Source of the DNA: JAKPAM01 sp047601745
Lineage (GTDB): Bacteria; Pseudomonadota; Gammaproteobacteria; Burkholderiales; Burkholderiaceae_E
DNA length: 64,000 bases
NCBI GenBank assembly: GCA_047601745.1
Contig: JASGIS010000001.1
Coordinates: 4,650,001-4,714,000, forward strand
Direction: 5' to 3'
Part shown: positions 23,433-30,432 of the stretch, piece after piece
Position numbering within the stretch: the first letter of the stretch is position 1
How the letters are laid out: every line of letters begins with the position of its first letter
Position numbers and translations under genes: made by a program
The notes under the pieces: model-generated
What the model saw: the letters and a program-made list of their open reading frames with translations, nothing else
Told to the model about the DNA's origin: nothing
The model's database searches: none

Positions 23433-24821
23433 TCAGTCTCCTTCGGGGTGAGTGTCGTGGATCCGATCGGTCTTCGGCGAGGGGCCGGCGTCCGGCGCCG
23501 GCGTCGAAGGCTTATGCTGCTCGGCGAGCTTCTGCCGGCGAAAGTGCGCGAGATCGGCGATCCGAAGCTCTTCCGGAACCATGCGCCGATGCTTTCGGTG
23601 TTTGCTGTGGCCGAGCCGCTGCGCGTGGTAGATGCCGGTGTGGCCGGAGAACAGGTAGGCGGTGATGCAGCCGACGGCCGCCAGCGGTCCGATCTCGGCG
23701 CCGAACAGCTCCATGGCCATCAGCGTGGTCGCGATCGGCGTGTTCGCCGCGCCCGCGAACACCGCGACGAAGCCGATGCCGGCCAGCATGGGGAAGGGCA
23801 GGTGCAGCAGCGGCGCCAGCGCGTTGCCCAGCGTCGCGCCGATGTAGAACAGCGGCGTGACCTCGCCGCCCTTGAAGCCGGTGCCCAGCGAAACGACGGT
23901 GAAGACGAGTTTGCCGAGAAAGTCCCAGGGCTTCATCGGCTCCTGGAACGACCGCACGATCTCGGGGATGCCCAGGCCGATGTAGTGGTAGGCGTCGAGC
24001 GCCCACACCGCGATGGCGATGATCAGGCCCCCCACGAACGGACGCAGCGGCGCATAGGTGATGTGGCGCTTGACCAGCGCGCCCAGCTTGTGCGCGGCCG
24101 TCGCGAAGACCGCGCCGACCAGGCCGAAGATGATGCCGGCCAGGACGACGGCCAGCACGCTCCAGGCGCCGATCGGCACGACCTCGGGGACCGAGTAGTG
24201 GGTGTGGTGGACACCGAAGGCCAGGCATACCTGGTCGGCGACGATCGCCGCGACCGCGCACGGAAACAGCGCGTCGTAGCGCATGCGGCCGATGGCCAGG
24301 ATCTCCAGTCCGAACACGGCTCCGGCCAGCGGTGTGCCGAACACCGCGGCGAAGCCCGCGCTGACGCCGGTCATCAGCAGGATGCGCCGATCCTCGTGCT
24401 CCAGCCGGAAGACATGGGTGAGCTGATCGGCGAGCGCGCCGCTCATCTGCACGGCGGTGCCTTCGCGGCCGACCGAGGCGCCGAACAGATGGGAGATCAC
24501 GGTTCCTCCCAGGACCAGCGGCGCCATGCGCAGCGGTACGACCTTCTTGGGGTCGTGTATCTCGTCGATGATCAGGTTGTTGCCGCCGTCCACCTGCTTG
24601 CCCAGCAGGTGATAGACGAGTCCGACGCCCATGCCCGCGAGCGGAAGCAGCCAGACGATCCAGCGATGGGCTTCGCGCCATTCGGTGGCGCGGTCCAGCG
24701 ACACGAGAAAGAAGGCGGAGGCGCCGCCGGCCAGGGCGGCGACCACGCTAGCGATGACGAGCCACTTGCCGAGGGACGGCAGCAGCTCGAGCTGTTCAGG
24801 GCGACGTAGATATTTGCGCAT
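23433..24821 (-). CDS. CLC-F-type fluoride/proton antiporter
   Basis: A 462-residue CLC-family membrane protein. Glu120 in SVGREGTAVQMSGAL is the gating glutamate. The C-terminal half has GTGFKGGEVTPLFYIGATLG, a form typical of the fluoride-exporting CLC-F branch (eriC-F), and DGGNNLIIDEIH replaces the GSGIP chloride-site loop of ordinary CLC transporters. Branch assignment is strongly supported by the fluoride aptamer in its 5' leader. It expels cytoplasmic fluoride in exchange for protons. The C-terminal tail after about residue 400 is hydrophilic and His/Lys/Arg-rich. The start ATG has a weak ribosome site, consistent with control by the leader RNA. Confidence 0.92.
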   Translation of the reverse strand: MRKYLRRPEQLELLPSLGKWLVIASVVAALAGGASAFFLVSLDRATEWREAHRWIVWLLPLAGMGVGLVYHLLGKQVDGGNNLIIDEIHDPKKVVPLRMAPLVLGGTVISHLFGASVGREGTAVQMSGALADQLTHVFRLEHEDRRILLMTGVSAGFAAVFGTPLAGAVFGLEILAIGRMRYDALFPCAVAAIVADQVCLAFGVHHTHYSVPEVVPIGAWSVLAVVLAGIIFGLVGAVFATAAHKLGALVKRHITYAPLRPFVGGLIIAIAVWALDAYHYIGLGIPEIVRSFQEPMKPWDFLGKLVFTVVSLGTGFKGGEVTPLFYIGATLGNALAPLLHLPFPMLAGIGFVAVFAGAANTPIATTLMAMELFGAEIGPLAAVGCITAYLFSGHTGIYHAQRLGHSKHRKHRRMVPEELRIADLAHFRRQKLAEQHKPSTPAPDAGPSPKTDRIHDTHPEGD

Positions 24822-24903
24822 CGGACATCGGTCTTTGCTCGAAACGATCGGGCCGACCCATGCCGGGGATGCAAACGCGAACGCCTACAGCCCCGACCAA
24901 GGT

Positions 24904-24980
24904 CAGGTTCTGTAGGCGTCATCAGCAGCGTTGGAACAGCTGCGGTTGCTTTGAAAGGAGGAACACCATCTCCCCGGCGC
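24904..24980 (-). promoter_or_regulatory. Fluoride riboswitch 1 (crcB motif), leader of CLC-F/enolase
   Basis: Read on the minus strand, the leader has GGGGAGATGGTGTTCCTCC at its 5' end and CTGATGACGCCTACAG at its 3' end, the two conserved halves of the fluoride aptamer, joined by a GCAGC-type hairpin. The pseudoknot GGTGT with ACGCC differs from the GGCAT/ATGCC pair of the other two aptamers in this window yet still pairs. A TATAGT -10-like element lies just upstream (24983-24988). Downstream, CTGTAGGCGT (minus strand, 24890-24881) is complementary to the aptamer 3' strand (24919-24910), forming an alternative hairpin, the likely expression platform, about 60 bases before the CLC-F start. 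Confidence 0.93.
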
Positions 24981-25065
24981 CACTATACACAAATTCCGGG
25001 TGATGCCGACGGTTGTTTCAACGGCATGAGCGCATTCGGACGATTTTCATGATCAGATCGGACGG

Positions 25066-25094
25066 TTGAAATGTTACGGCCGTTTCAATAGACT
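25066..25094 (+). promoter_or_regulatory. Promoter with overlapping palindrome upstream of the ChrB-N gene
   Basis: TTGAAA (25066-25071), 17 bases, TAGACT (25089-25094) reads as a sigma-70-like promoter. Its -35 is one arm of TTGAAA-N11-TTTCAA (25083-25088), a likely repressor site. A related TTTCAA lies at 25016-25021. The -10 ends seven bases before the ATG at 25102, so the transcript would be leaderless or nearly so, which would explain why that gene lacks a ribosome site. Confidence 0.5.
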
Positions 25095-25101
25095 GGTTCG
25101 C

Positions 25102-25644
25102 ATGAAGATACAGAACTGGCTGTTGCTCACGTACAAGGTGCCGGCCGAGCCCGCCAAGAAGCGGATCGGTCTGTGGCGAAAGCTCAAGGGCATGGGCGCG
25201 GTCTATCTGCAGAACGGCGTTTGCCTGTTGCCCAAGAACGACGATCACACGCGCCGCCTGAAGATCCTCGAAAACGAGATCCGCGAAATGGCCGGTGAAT
25301 CCGTGCTGTTGGAGACGGTGGCCCTGGACAAGGCGCAGGAGGACAAGGTGGTCGGTCGCTTCAAGGCCGATCGCGACGAGGAATACGAGGAGTTCATCGA
25401 CAAATGCGATGACTTCGAGGCCGAGATCGCCAAGGAAACCGAGGCCCGGCACTTCACCTACGCGGAACTCGAAGAGAACGACGTGGATCTGAAGAAGCTC
25501 CAGACCTGGCTGGAGAAGATCCGCAAGCTCGATTTCTACGGAGCCGAGCGAGGCATCGAGGCGAAGCGGCGGCTGGATCGATGCGAGGCGTTGCTGGACG
25601 CGTATGCGCAGCGTGTTTTCGAGTCGCATGACGAGAACCGCTGA
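25102..25644 (+). CDS. ChrB N-terminal-domain protein
   Basis: A 180-residue cytoplasmic protein. Its N-terminal half (NWLLLTYKVPAEPAKKRIG, LWRKLKGMGAVYLQNGVCLL, then GRFKADRDEEYEEFIDKCD) matches the N-terminal domain of ChrB, the chromate-sensing regulator. The C-terminal ChrB domain is missing; instead a charged helical segment follows (LKKLQTWLEKIRKLDFYGAE). Stand-alone ChrB-N proteins are seen beside ion-resistance genes, but their activity is not settled. It may regulate its own promoter palindrome. No ribosome site precedes the ATG. It is divergent from the CLC-F operon and precedes a small membrane protein and phosphoglycerate mutase. Confidence 0.75.
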   Translation: MKIQNWLLLTYKVPAEPAKKRIGLWRKLKGMGAVYLQNGVCLLPKNDDHTRRLKILENEIREMAGESVLLETVALDKAQEDKVVGRFKADRDEEYEEFIDKCDDFEAEIAKETEARHFTYAELEENDVDLKKLQTWLEKIRKLDFYGAERGIEAKRRLDRCEALLDAYAQRVFESHDENR

Positions 25645-25665
25645 TCATGAGCAAGGAGAGAATCC

Positions 25666-25932
25666 ATGAACTGGACTTCGATCGCTTCGACACCGGTCGC
25701 GGCAGCGCAGGCGACACGATCCGAACCGAGCGTCTTGCGCATGATCGTGAGCGAGGCGACCGCGCTGTTCATCGATGACGGCTGGCTGGCGGCGGGTATC
25801 GTGCTCTGGATTGCGGCGATCGCGTTTTTCGGTGCGGCGGTCGCCGTTTCGCCGGCTCGCAACGCGGAAATCTTCAGCCTCGGCCTGGCGGCTCTGCTGG
25901 GCATCAGCGCCGGTCGGCGTGCGGTCCGCTAG
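25666..25932 (+). CDS. Small membrane protein, 88 residues, unknown function
   Basis: Not recognised. The protein has a polar N-terminus of about 38 residues and two hydrophobic segments, GWLAAGIVLWIAAIAFFGAA and the C-terminal IFSLGLAALLGISAG, ending RRAVR, so it is probably an inner-membrane hairpin protein. AAGGAGAG lies eight bases before the ATG. It lies 21 bases after the ChrB-N gene and 10 bases before phosphoglycerate mutase, so the three probably form one operon in the fluoride island. Confidence 0.62.
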   Translation: MNWTSIASTPVAAAQATRSEPSVLRMIVSEATALFIDDGWLAAGIVLWIAAIAFFGAAVAVSPARNAEIFSLGLAALLGISAGRRAVR

Positions 25933-25942
25933 CGCGTTCGCG

Positions 25943-26665
25943 ATGACCGCTCGTCTCGTCCTGCTCCGCCACGGCGAATCTGAATGGAATCGCGAGCAGC
26001 GCTTTACCGGATGGGCGGACGTGGAGCTGACCCGTCTCGGACGCGCGCAGATGCGCGAAGCCGCACGCGCGCTGCGCGAGGCCGCCATCGACGTGGACGT
26101 CGCCTTCGCGTCCGTGCTGAAACGCTGCGTGCACTCGCTGTGGGTGACGCTCGATGCACTCGATCGGTTCTGGGTTCCGCAGCGGCTGGATTGGCGCTTG
26201 AACGAACGCCACTACGGCGGCCTCACCGGGCTCGGCCGGCAGGACGCCGTGCGCGAATTCGGCGAAGAGCGGGTGATGAAATGGCGGCGCTCCGTCGATG
26301 CCGTGCCGCCGCCCGTCGATGATCGCGCCAGGACCCTGATCGCGCCTGATGGCCGCTATACCGGCCGCGCCGCCGAGCATGCGCTGCAAGGCGAGTCGCT
26401 GCGCCAGACCATGGAGCGGGTGATGGAAGTATGGCGCGAAGATCTGCTGCCGCTGCTGCGACAGGGGCGCACCGTGCTGCTGGTCGGTCACGGCAATGCG
26501 CTGAGGGCGCTCGTCGGCATCGTCGAGAAACTGGATGAGCGCATGCTCGCGCGTCTGGAGATACCGAATGGCACGCCGATCGTCTATGACTTCGATGACG
26601 CGCTGACGCCGGCATCCGGGCGGGTGCTGGATGCGGGGGCGAGAACGCCGTCCGAGATTCTTTGA
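25943..26665 (+). CDS. gpmA: 2,3-bisphosphoglycerate-dependent phosphoglycerate mutase
   Basis: A 240-residue histidine-phosphatase-fold enzyme. The phosphorylated His is in LLRHGESEWNREQRFTGW, then RCVHSLWVTLDALD, LNERHYGGLTGL and the second catalytic His in LLVGHGNALRALV. Length and motifs fit GpmA-type mutases, which interconvert 3- and 2-phosphoglycerate, the substrate of enolase. Its presence here, opposite a fluoride-controlled enolase, suggests duplicated lower-glycolysis enzymes kept for fluoride stress. The ATG at 25943 gives the family N-terminus. The QAGKSR-type middle segment seen in many GpmA proteins is replaced by RQDAVREFGEERV, so it is somewhat divergent. Confidence 0.92.
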   Translation: MTARLVLLRHGESEWNREQRFTGWADVELTRLGRAQMREAARALREAAIDVDVAFASVLKRCVHSLWVTLDALDRFWVPQRLDWRLNERHYGGLTGLGRQDAVREFGEERVMKWRRSVDAVPPPVDDRARTLIAPDGRYTGRAAEHALQGESLRQTMERVMEVWREDLLPLLRQGRTVLLVGHGNALRALVGIVEKLDERMLARLEIPNGTPIVYDFDDALTPASGRVLDAGARTPSEIL

Positions 26666-26674
26666 GGGTGAGCC

Positions 26675-26998
26675 GGTCCGATCGCGCTATTCCGCAAGCA
26701 ACTGGTAGTGCCGAAGTCCGCGTCATGGATCTTCTGGGCGGCGCCACTGGTGGCCTTCACCGCCATGCTGACGGCCTGGTGATGGCGTTCTTCGTACTAC
26801 TGCTGACCGAGACGGATCGCCTGCCGATCCATTCAGGCGGTCGCTCCGGTGTTCAGCCCGCTGTTGTTCCGACCGTGCATTCGCCTGGTGCTGTACCTGG
26901 CCGAACGAATGCGCCCGCTGCAGTCCGGGCACATGAATGTTTACCTGGCGCTGGTCGGCTTGCTGCTCGTGGCCGCGTTGATCGCGGTCGTGATATGA
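26675..26998 (+). pseudogene. Decayed Hyf/complex-I-like membrane subunits (HyfC and HyfB fragments)
   Basis: No intact gene fits here, but three adjacent fragments read as pieces of hydrogenase-4/formate-hydrogenlyase membrane subunits. GPIALFRKQLVVPKSASWIF to a stop at 26780 and MAFFVLLLTETDRLPIHSGG (from 26782) resemble the NuoH-like HyfC subunit. PVFSPLLFRPCIRLVLYLAE followed by RMRPLQSGHMNVYLALVGL (about 26846-26998) resembles the C-terminus of the NuoL-like HyfB subunit. The pieces are in different frames with internal deletions, and the HyfC pieces precede the HyfB piece, the reverse of the usual gene order. The last 58 bases overlap the 3' end of the convergent GTPase gene. Confidence 0.62.
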
Positions 26999-28827
26999 GG
27001 GCCTTGATCGCCATCCACCCGAGCGCGAATGTCGCAAAGACGCGCAAGCGTTGATTCCAGTTCCGACCGCCGAGCCGAGATCCTCTCGCGTCCTTGCGAC
27101 TGCAATCGAAGCCCGTTTTCGATCGCGCCTTGAAGTCCATCGATCACGGCCGCGGTGCGAGCGGCGAGTTCATCGCGAAACTGCTGCACATTGCGACGGA
27201 TCGCCTTGTCGAATTCGTGGCGCAGACGACCGCAATGCATGTCCGCCAGATCGTCCGCCCGACGCTGGGCGTCGCGCAGGATCGTGGAGCCCGCCCACCC
27301 GACCGGCAGCACGGTCAGGAAGGCGTTTCGCAATGTCGTGAGGCTGGCCGGTTCGGTCCAGAAGCGATACTGGAATTCGATGCGCTGTCTCCAAAGGGAG
27401 CCGACCCCGGCAGTCGGTACCGCAATGGAGAACATCCTGGCGCTATCGCGAAGCAGATCGGCGACGGCGGATTCGACCGTGTTCCAATGCCGTTGGAGCA
27501 GGTCGTTGAACGCCACATCGACCGCCTGCTCTTCGGCGGCGAGCCAGGTGTCGACCTGGCGTCGTATTTCGCTCGACGTGTACTCCTCCAGCTCGGCTTT
27601 CAAGGCCGCCGAGCCTTCGGAGGATCCTTGGGAAAAACGGATCTCCAGCATCGCTCCGAGTCCCGAGCGGAGCTGCGGCAGAAAGCGAGCGAGATCGGCC
27701 TCCACCAGCCCCGTCATCAGCTTTTTCGTGTCGGCGGCAAGCAACGCGTCCGAATCGGCCGTTATCTGAAGCAGTTCGCGTTTTTTTTCCGCGAACAGGT
27801 CCAGGTGCTTTGCCAGCGTGTCCAAGGGTTCGTCGAGCGCGCGCAATTCGATCTCGGCCGCGAGCCGGACCTCTTCGAGAAGCCTGCGCATATGGCCCCG
27901 GATCGATTGCGCCCAGACGACATCGCGATCGCGCGCGAGGAACCCGCGTAGCGCGGCTTCGAAAACCGGCAAACGGCTGCGTTCGAGCAGTTCGGCGTTG
28001 CTCTCCGAACGCCCGCGAAGCGCGTCACGCGACGAGACCGGGTACACCGCGATGTCGGTTCCGGCCGCTTCGTGGATCGCGGCCTTCGAAAAAGTGATGG
28101 CTTCGACGATTTCCTCGTCCGAAAGCCGATCGATCTTGTTGAGGACGATGAAGGTCCTCCCCGCGAACCTGCGGATTTCGTCGAGGAAATCGAGTTCGTT
28201 GCGGCTCATCGGCTGGTCCGCGGACGCGACGAAGATCACGGCATCGGCCTGAGGCAGGAACTGTTGCGTGGCCTTGGTATTCTGTTCGAATACCGACCCG
28301 ACACCCGGCGAATCGACGAGGCGAATCTCCTTGTCCAACCAGGGGGTCGGGAACCCGACGATGACCTCCCAGACCCCGCGCCGGTTCTTTGGATTGCCGC
28401 TTTCGGTGACATAGTCGGGCAGCGCGCTCATCGGTACCCGTTCCGTTCTACCGCTTTCCCAGGCGACTTCGACGAACTCGGACGGCGTGTTCTGCAGCAG
28501 TGTGACGATCGAGGTTACCGGCACGACGCCCGTGGGCAGGACCTGAGCGCCCAGCATCGCATTGATCAGGCTGCTCTTGCCTCGCTTGAACTCGCCCGCG
28601 ACGAGAACGTTGAACGTGCGGCGTTCGAGTTTCCGGCGAATCCCGTCGAACGCCGGGCCGGCCAGGCCGGGAATGGTCGGCATCGCGTCGACGAACATTC
28701 TCAGGCAATGATCGAGACCATCCGATGAATCGTCGGCGGTGAATCCCGTGCTCGGCGGATCGGACGCGAACGGTGCCTCGGCCGAGGAAGAGCTCGATGA
28801 CGCGTGGTCGGATCGTGTTTCGCTCAT
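26941..28827 (-). CDS. Dynamin-like/bacterial dynamin-family GTPase
   Basis: A 628-residue GTPase. G1 is at residues 78-85 (GEFKRGKSSLINAML), the G2 Thr is in PTGVVPVTSIVT, G3 is in RLVDSPGVGSVFEQNT and G4 is FIVLNKIDRLSDEE. A long helical stalk follows. A weakly hydrophobic stretch around FLTVLPVGWAGSTIL may be a membrane-insertion segment, as in bacterial dynamin-like proteins. The first 40 residues are Ser/Asp-rich and disordered. The ATG at 28827 with GAGG nine bases upstream is preferred to a TTG at 28860. It is divergent from fluoride riboswitch 2. Membrane repair or remodelling is a plausible role; it is not shown by the sequence. Confidence 0.85.
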   Translation of the reverse strand: MSETRSDHASSSSSSAEAPFASDPPSTGFTADDSSDGLDHCLRMFVDAMPTIPGLAGPAFDGIRRKLERRTFNVLVAGEFKRGKSSLINAMLGAQVLPTGVVPVTSIVTLLQNTPSEFVEVAWESGRTERVPMSALPDYVTESGNPKNRRGVWEVIVGFPTPWLDKEIRLVDSPGVGSVFEQNTKATQQFLPQADAVIFVASADQPMSRNELDFLDEIRRFAGRTFIVLNKIDRLSDEEIVEAITFSKAAIHEAAGTDIAVYPVSSRDALRGRSESNAELLERSRLPVFEAALRGFLARDRDVVWAQSIRGHMRRLLEEVRLAAEIELRALDEPLDTLAKHLDLFAEKKRELLQITADSDALLAADTKKLMTGLVEADLARFLPQLRSGLGAMLEIRFSQGSSEGSAALKAELEEYTSSEIRRQVDTWLAAEEQAVDVAFNDLLQRHWNTVESAVADLLRDSARMFSIAVPTAGVGSLWRQRIEFQYRFWTEPASLTTLRNAFLTVLPVGWAGSTILRDAQRRADDLADMHCGRLRHEFDKAIRRNVQQFRDELAARTAAVIDGLQGAIENGLRLQSQGRERISARRSELESTLARLCDIRARVDGDQGPHITTAINAATSSKPTSAR

Positions 28828-28964
28828 CTGTCGAAACCTCGACGGAAATTGTTGGATCAACCGAACCGCGTGGCTGTCCAGTCGACGATACCACTGCGGC
28901 CGACTTCGCGTGGCCCGAATGCGCCGGACGTGATGAACAGGCTATGTGCAGGCTACAATGCTCG

Positions 28965-29040
28965 ACAGGAGATGGCATTCCTCCGCCCTCGGCGCAACGC
29001 CAAGGGAAACCGCCAGCCGGCTGATGATGCCTACAGGCCC
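28965..29040 (+). promoter_or_regulatory. Fluoride riboswitch 2 (crcB motif), leader of the ZapE-like gene
   Basis: AGGAGATGGCATTCCTCC at the 5' side and GGCTGATGATGCCTACAGG at the 3' side are near-perfect matches to the fluoride aptamer, including the GGCAT/ATGCC pseudoknot. A GGCG-AAC-GCC-type variable hairpin lies between. TACAAT at 28954-28959 is a -10 element placing the start of the RNA at about the first aptamer base. Immediately downstream, CTACA (29031-29035) and CCCG (29038-29041) can pair with CGGG (29048-29051) and TGTAG (29054-29058), giving an anti-aptamer hairpin without a U tract. The controlled gene starts at 29219. Confidence 0.93.
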
Positions 29041-29218
29041 GATGATCCGGGTGTGTAGTGCCGTCATGAGAGAAGTGCTCGGGTGTTGCACGTCGGTGGA
29101 CACGGCCGAAGCGTACTTCGGACATGTCGATCGGCGAATCCGCAAGTGCCGATTCCAGCGGCCTCTTCGCTTCCGGGTCTTCCGACGTACCTCATGCCGT
29201 GCGAAGAGAGGCGACCGT

Positions 29219-30349
29219 ATGAATGTCGTAGAAAACTTTCGAAGAATATCCAGGGCGCGCGAGCTCTCTCCCGATGCCGCGCAAGACGCTGCCATCGGGA
29301 TTCTCCAGAAGACTTATGAAGAGTGGGAGGCGTATGAAGCCACTGTCGCGAATCCGCTGAGGCGGTTCGTGGTTCACCCCGTTCCTCCGCGCGGAGTCTA
29401 CATGTGGGGCGGTGTCGGGCGCGGCAAGACGCTCCTGATGGACTGCTTCTACGAAGTCGTACCCGTCGAGAAGAAGGCGCGAATTCACTTCCATGAGTTC
29501 ATGCACGACGTGCAAGGCTCTCTCCAGGATCTGCGGGGAGAGGTCGATCCACTGGGGGCGCTGGCGAAGCTTCTTTCGTCCCGGTATCACTTGATCTGTC
29601 TGGATGAATTCCATGTGACGGACATCGCTGACGCCATGATTCTTTATCGCCTGCTGTCGAAGTTGTTCGAGCACCGTGTCCAGATCGTGACCACCTCGAA
29701 TTTTCCGCCTGACGATCTCTACCGTGAGGGCTTGAACCGCGATCGCTTTCTTCCCGCCATCGCGCTGCTGAAAGAGCGGCTGGAAGTCATCAACGTCGAC
29801 GGCGGGACGGACTATCGCGCGGCCATGCTGAGCCGGCTGGATACGTATCTCTCGCCAATCGACGGCGAAACGGGGACGAAGCTCGATCGTATTTTCGAGC
29901 GGCTCTCCGATGCGCCTGACGAGAACCCGGTGTTGAAAGTCGGCGGGCGGGAACTGAAAGCCCTCCGCTGCGCCAACGGCATCGGCTGGTTTTCGTTTCA
30001 GACCCTTTGTGAAGGCTTCCACTCGCAAGACGACTACCTGCAGCTTGCCGCGCGCTTCAAGACGATCATTCTTTCCGACGTGCCGCAGATGACGTCGCAA
30101 GCGGACTCCGCGGCTCGGCGATTCATCTGGCTCATCGATATTCTTTACGACCACAACATCAAGTTGGTGATGTCGGCAGCAGCTCCGCCGGAGCAGTTGT
30201 ATGTAGAGGGACCGCTGGCGATGGAGTTCGAGCGGACGGTCTCGCGAATCGAGGAGATGCAGTCCGACTCTTACCTCGGCAGCGCCACGAGACACGTCAA
30301 TTTGTCGTGGGCATCGGCCGCGCCATCGAAAGCCGATTCCCTTGCTTAG
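29219..30349 (+). CDS. zapE: ZapE/AFG1-type ATPase under fluoride-riboswitch control
   Basis: A 376-residue AAA-like P-loop ATPase. Walker A is at residues 64-71 (GGVGRGKT), then KARIHFHEFMHDVQ, Walker B in LICLDEFHVTDIADAM and the sensor-1-like VTTSNFPPDDLY. These mark the ZapE (YhcM)/AFG1/LACE1 family, linked to cell division under stress in bacteria and to mitochondrial protein quality control. The start has AGAGAGG about seven bases upstream; the frame is open further upstream but the family N-terminus begins here (MNVVENFRRISRARELSPD). Being the first gene after fluoride aptamer 2, it should be induced by fluoride, an uncommon role for this family. It may be a paralogue of the housekeeping copy. 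Confidence 0.9.
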   Translation: MNVVENFRRISRARELSPDAAQDAAIGILQKTYEEWEAYEATVANPLRRFVVHPVPPRGVYMWGGVGRGKTLLMDCFYEVVPVEKKARIHFHEFMHDVQGSLQDLRGEVDPLGALAKLLSSRYHLICLDEFHVTDIADAMILYRLLSKLFEHRVQIVTTSNFPPDDLYREGLNRDRFLPAIALLKERLEVINVDGGTDYRAAMLSRLDTYLSPIDGETGTKLDRIFERLSDAPDENPVLKVGGRELKALRCANGIGWFSFQTLCEGFHSQDDYLQLAARFKTIILSDVPQMTSQADSAARRFIWLIDILYDHNIKLVMSAAAPPEQLYVEGPLAMEFERTVSRIEEMQSDSYLGSATRHVNLSWASAAPSKADSLA

Positions 30350-30432
30350 TATTCGGCGGCTGCGCGGGGCGGTGCGTTCGAGCTGCATTGATAAGTGGAA
30401 CAGCCGCAAACCGCGACCGGCCGTTCACGTCG

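Noticed and set aside
28946..29218. In-frame N-terminal extension of the ZapE-like protein through the riboswitch region
   Set aside because: The sequence before 29219 is the aptamer and spacer; the family N-terminus and ribosome site fit 29219.
30350..30432. GCGGCTG/CAGCCGC repeat between zapE and the proton ATPase as a terminator
   Set aside because: The loop is about 40 bases and there is no T tract; support is too weak.
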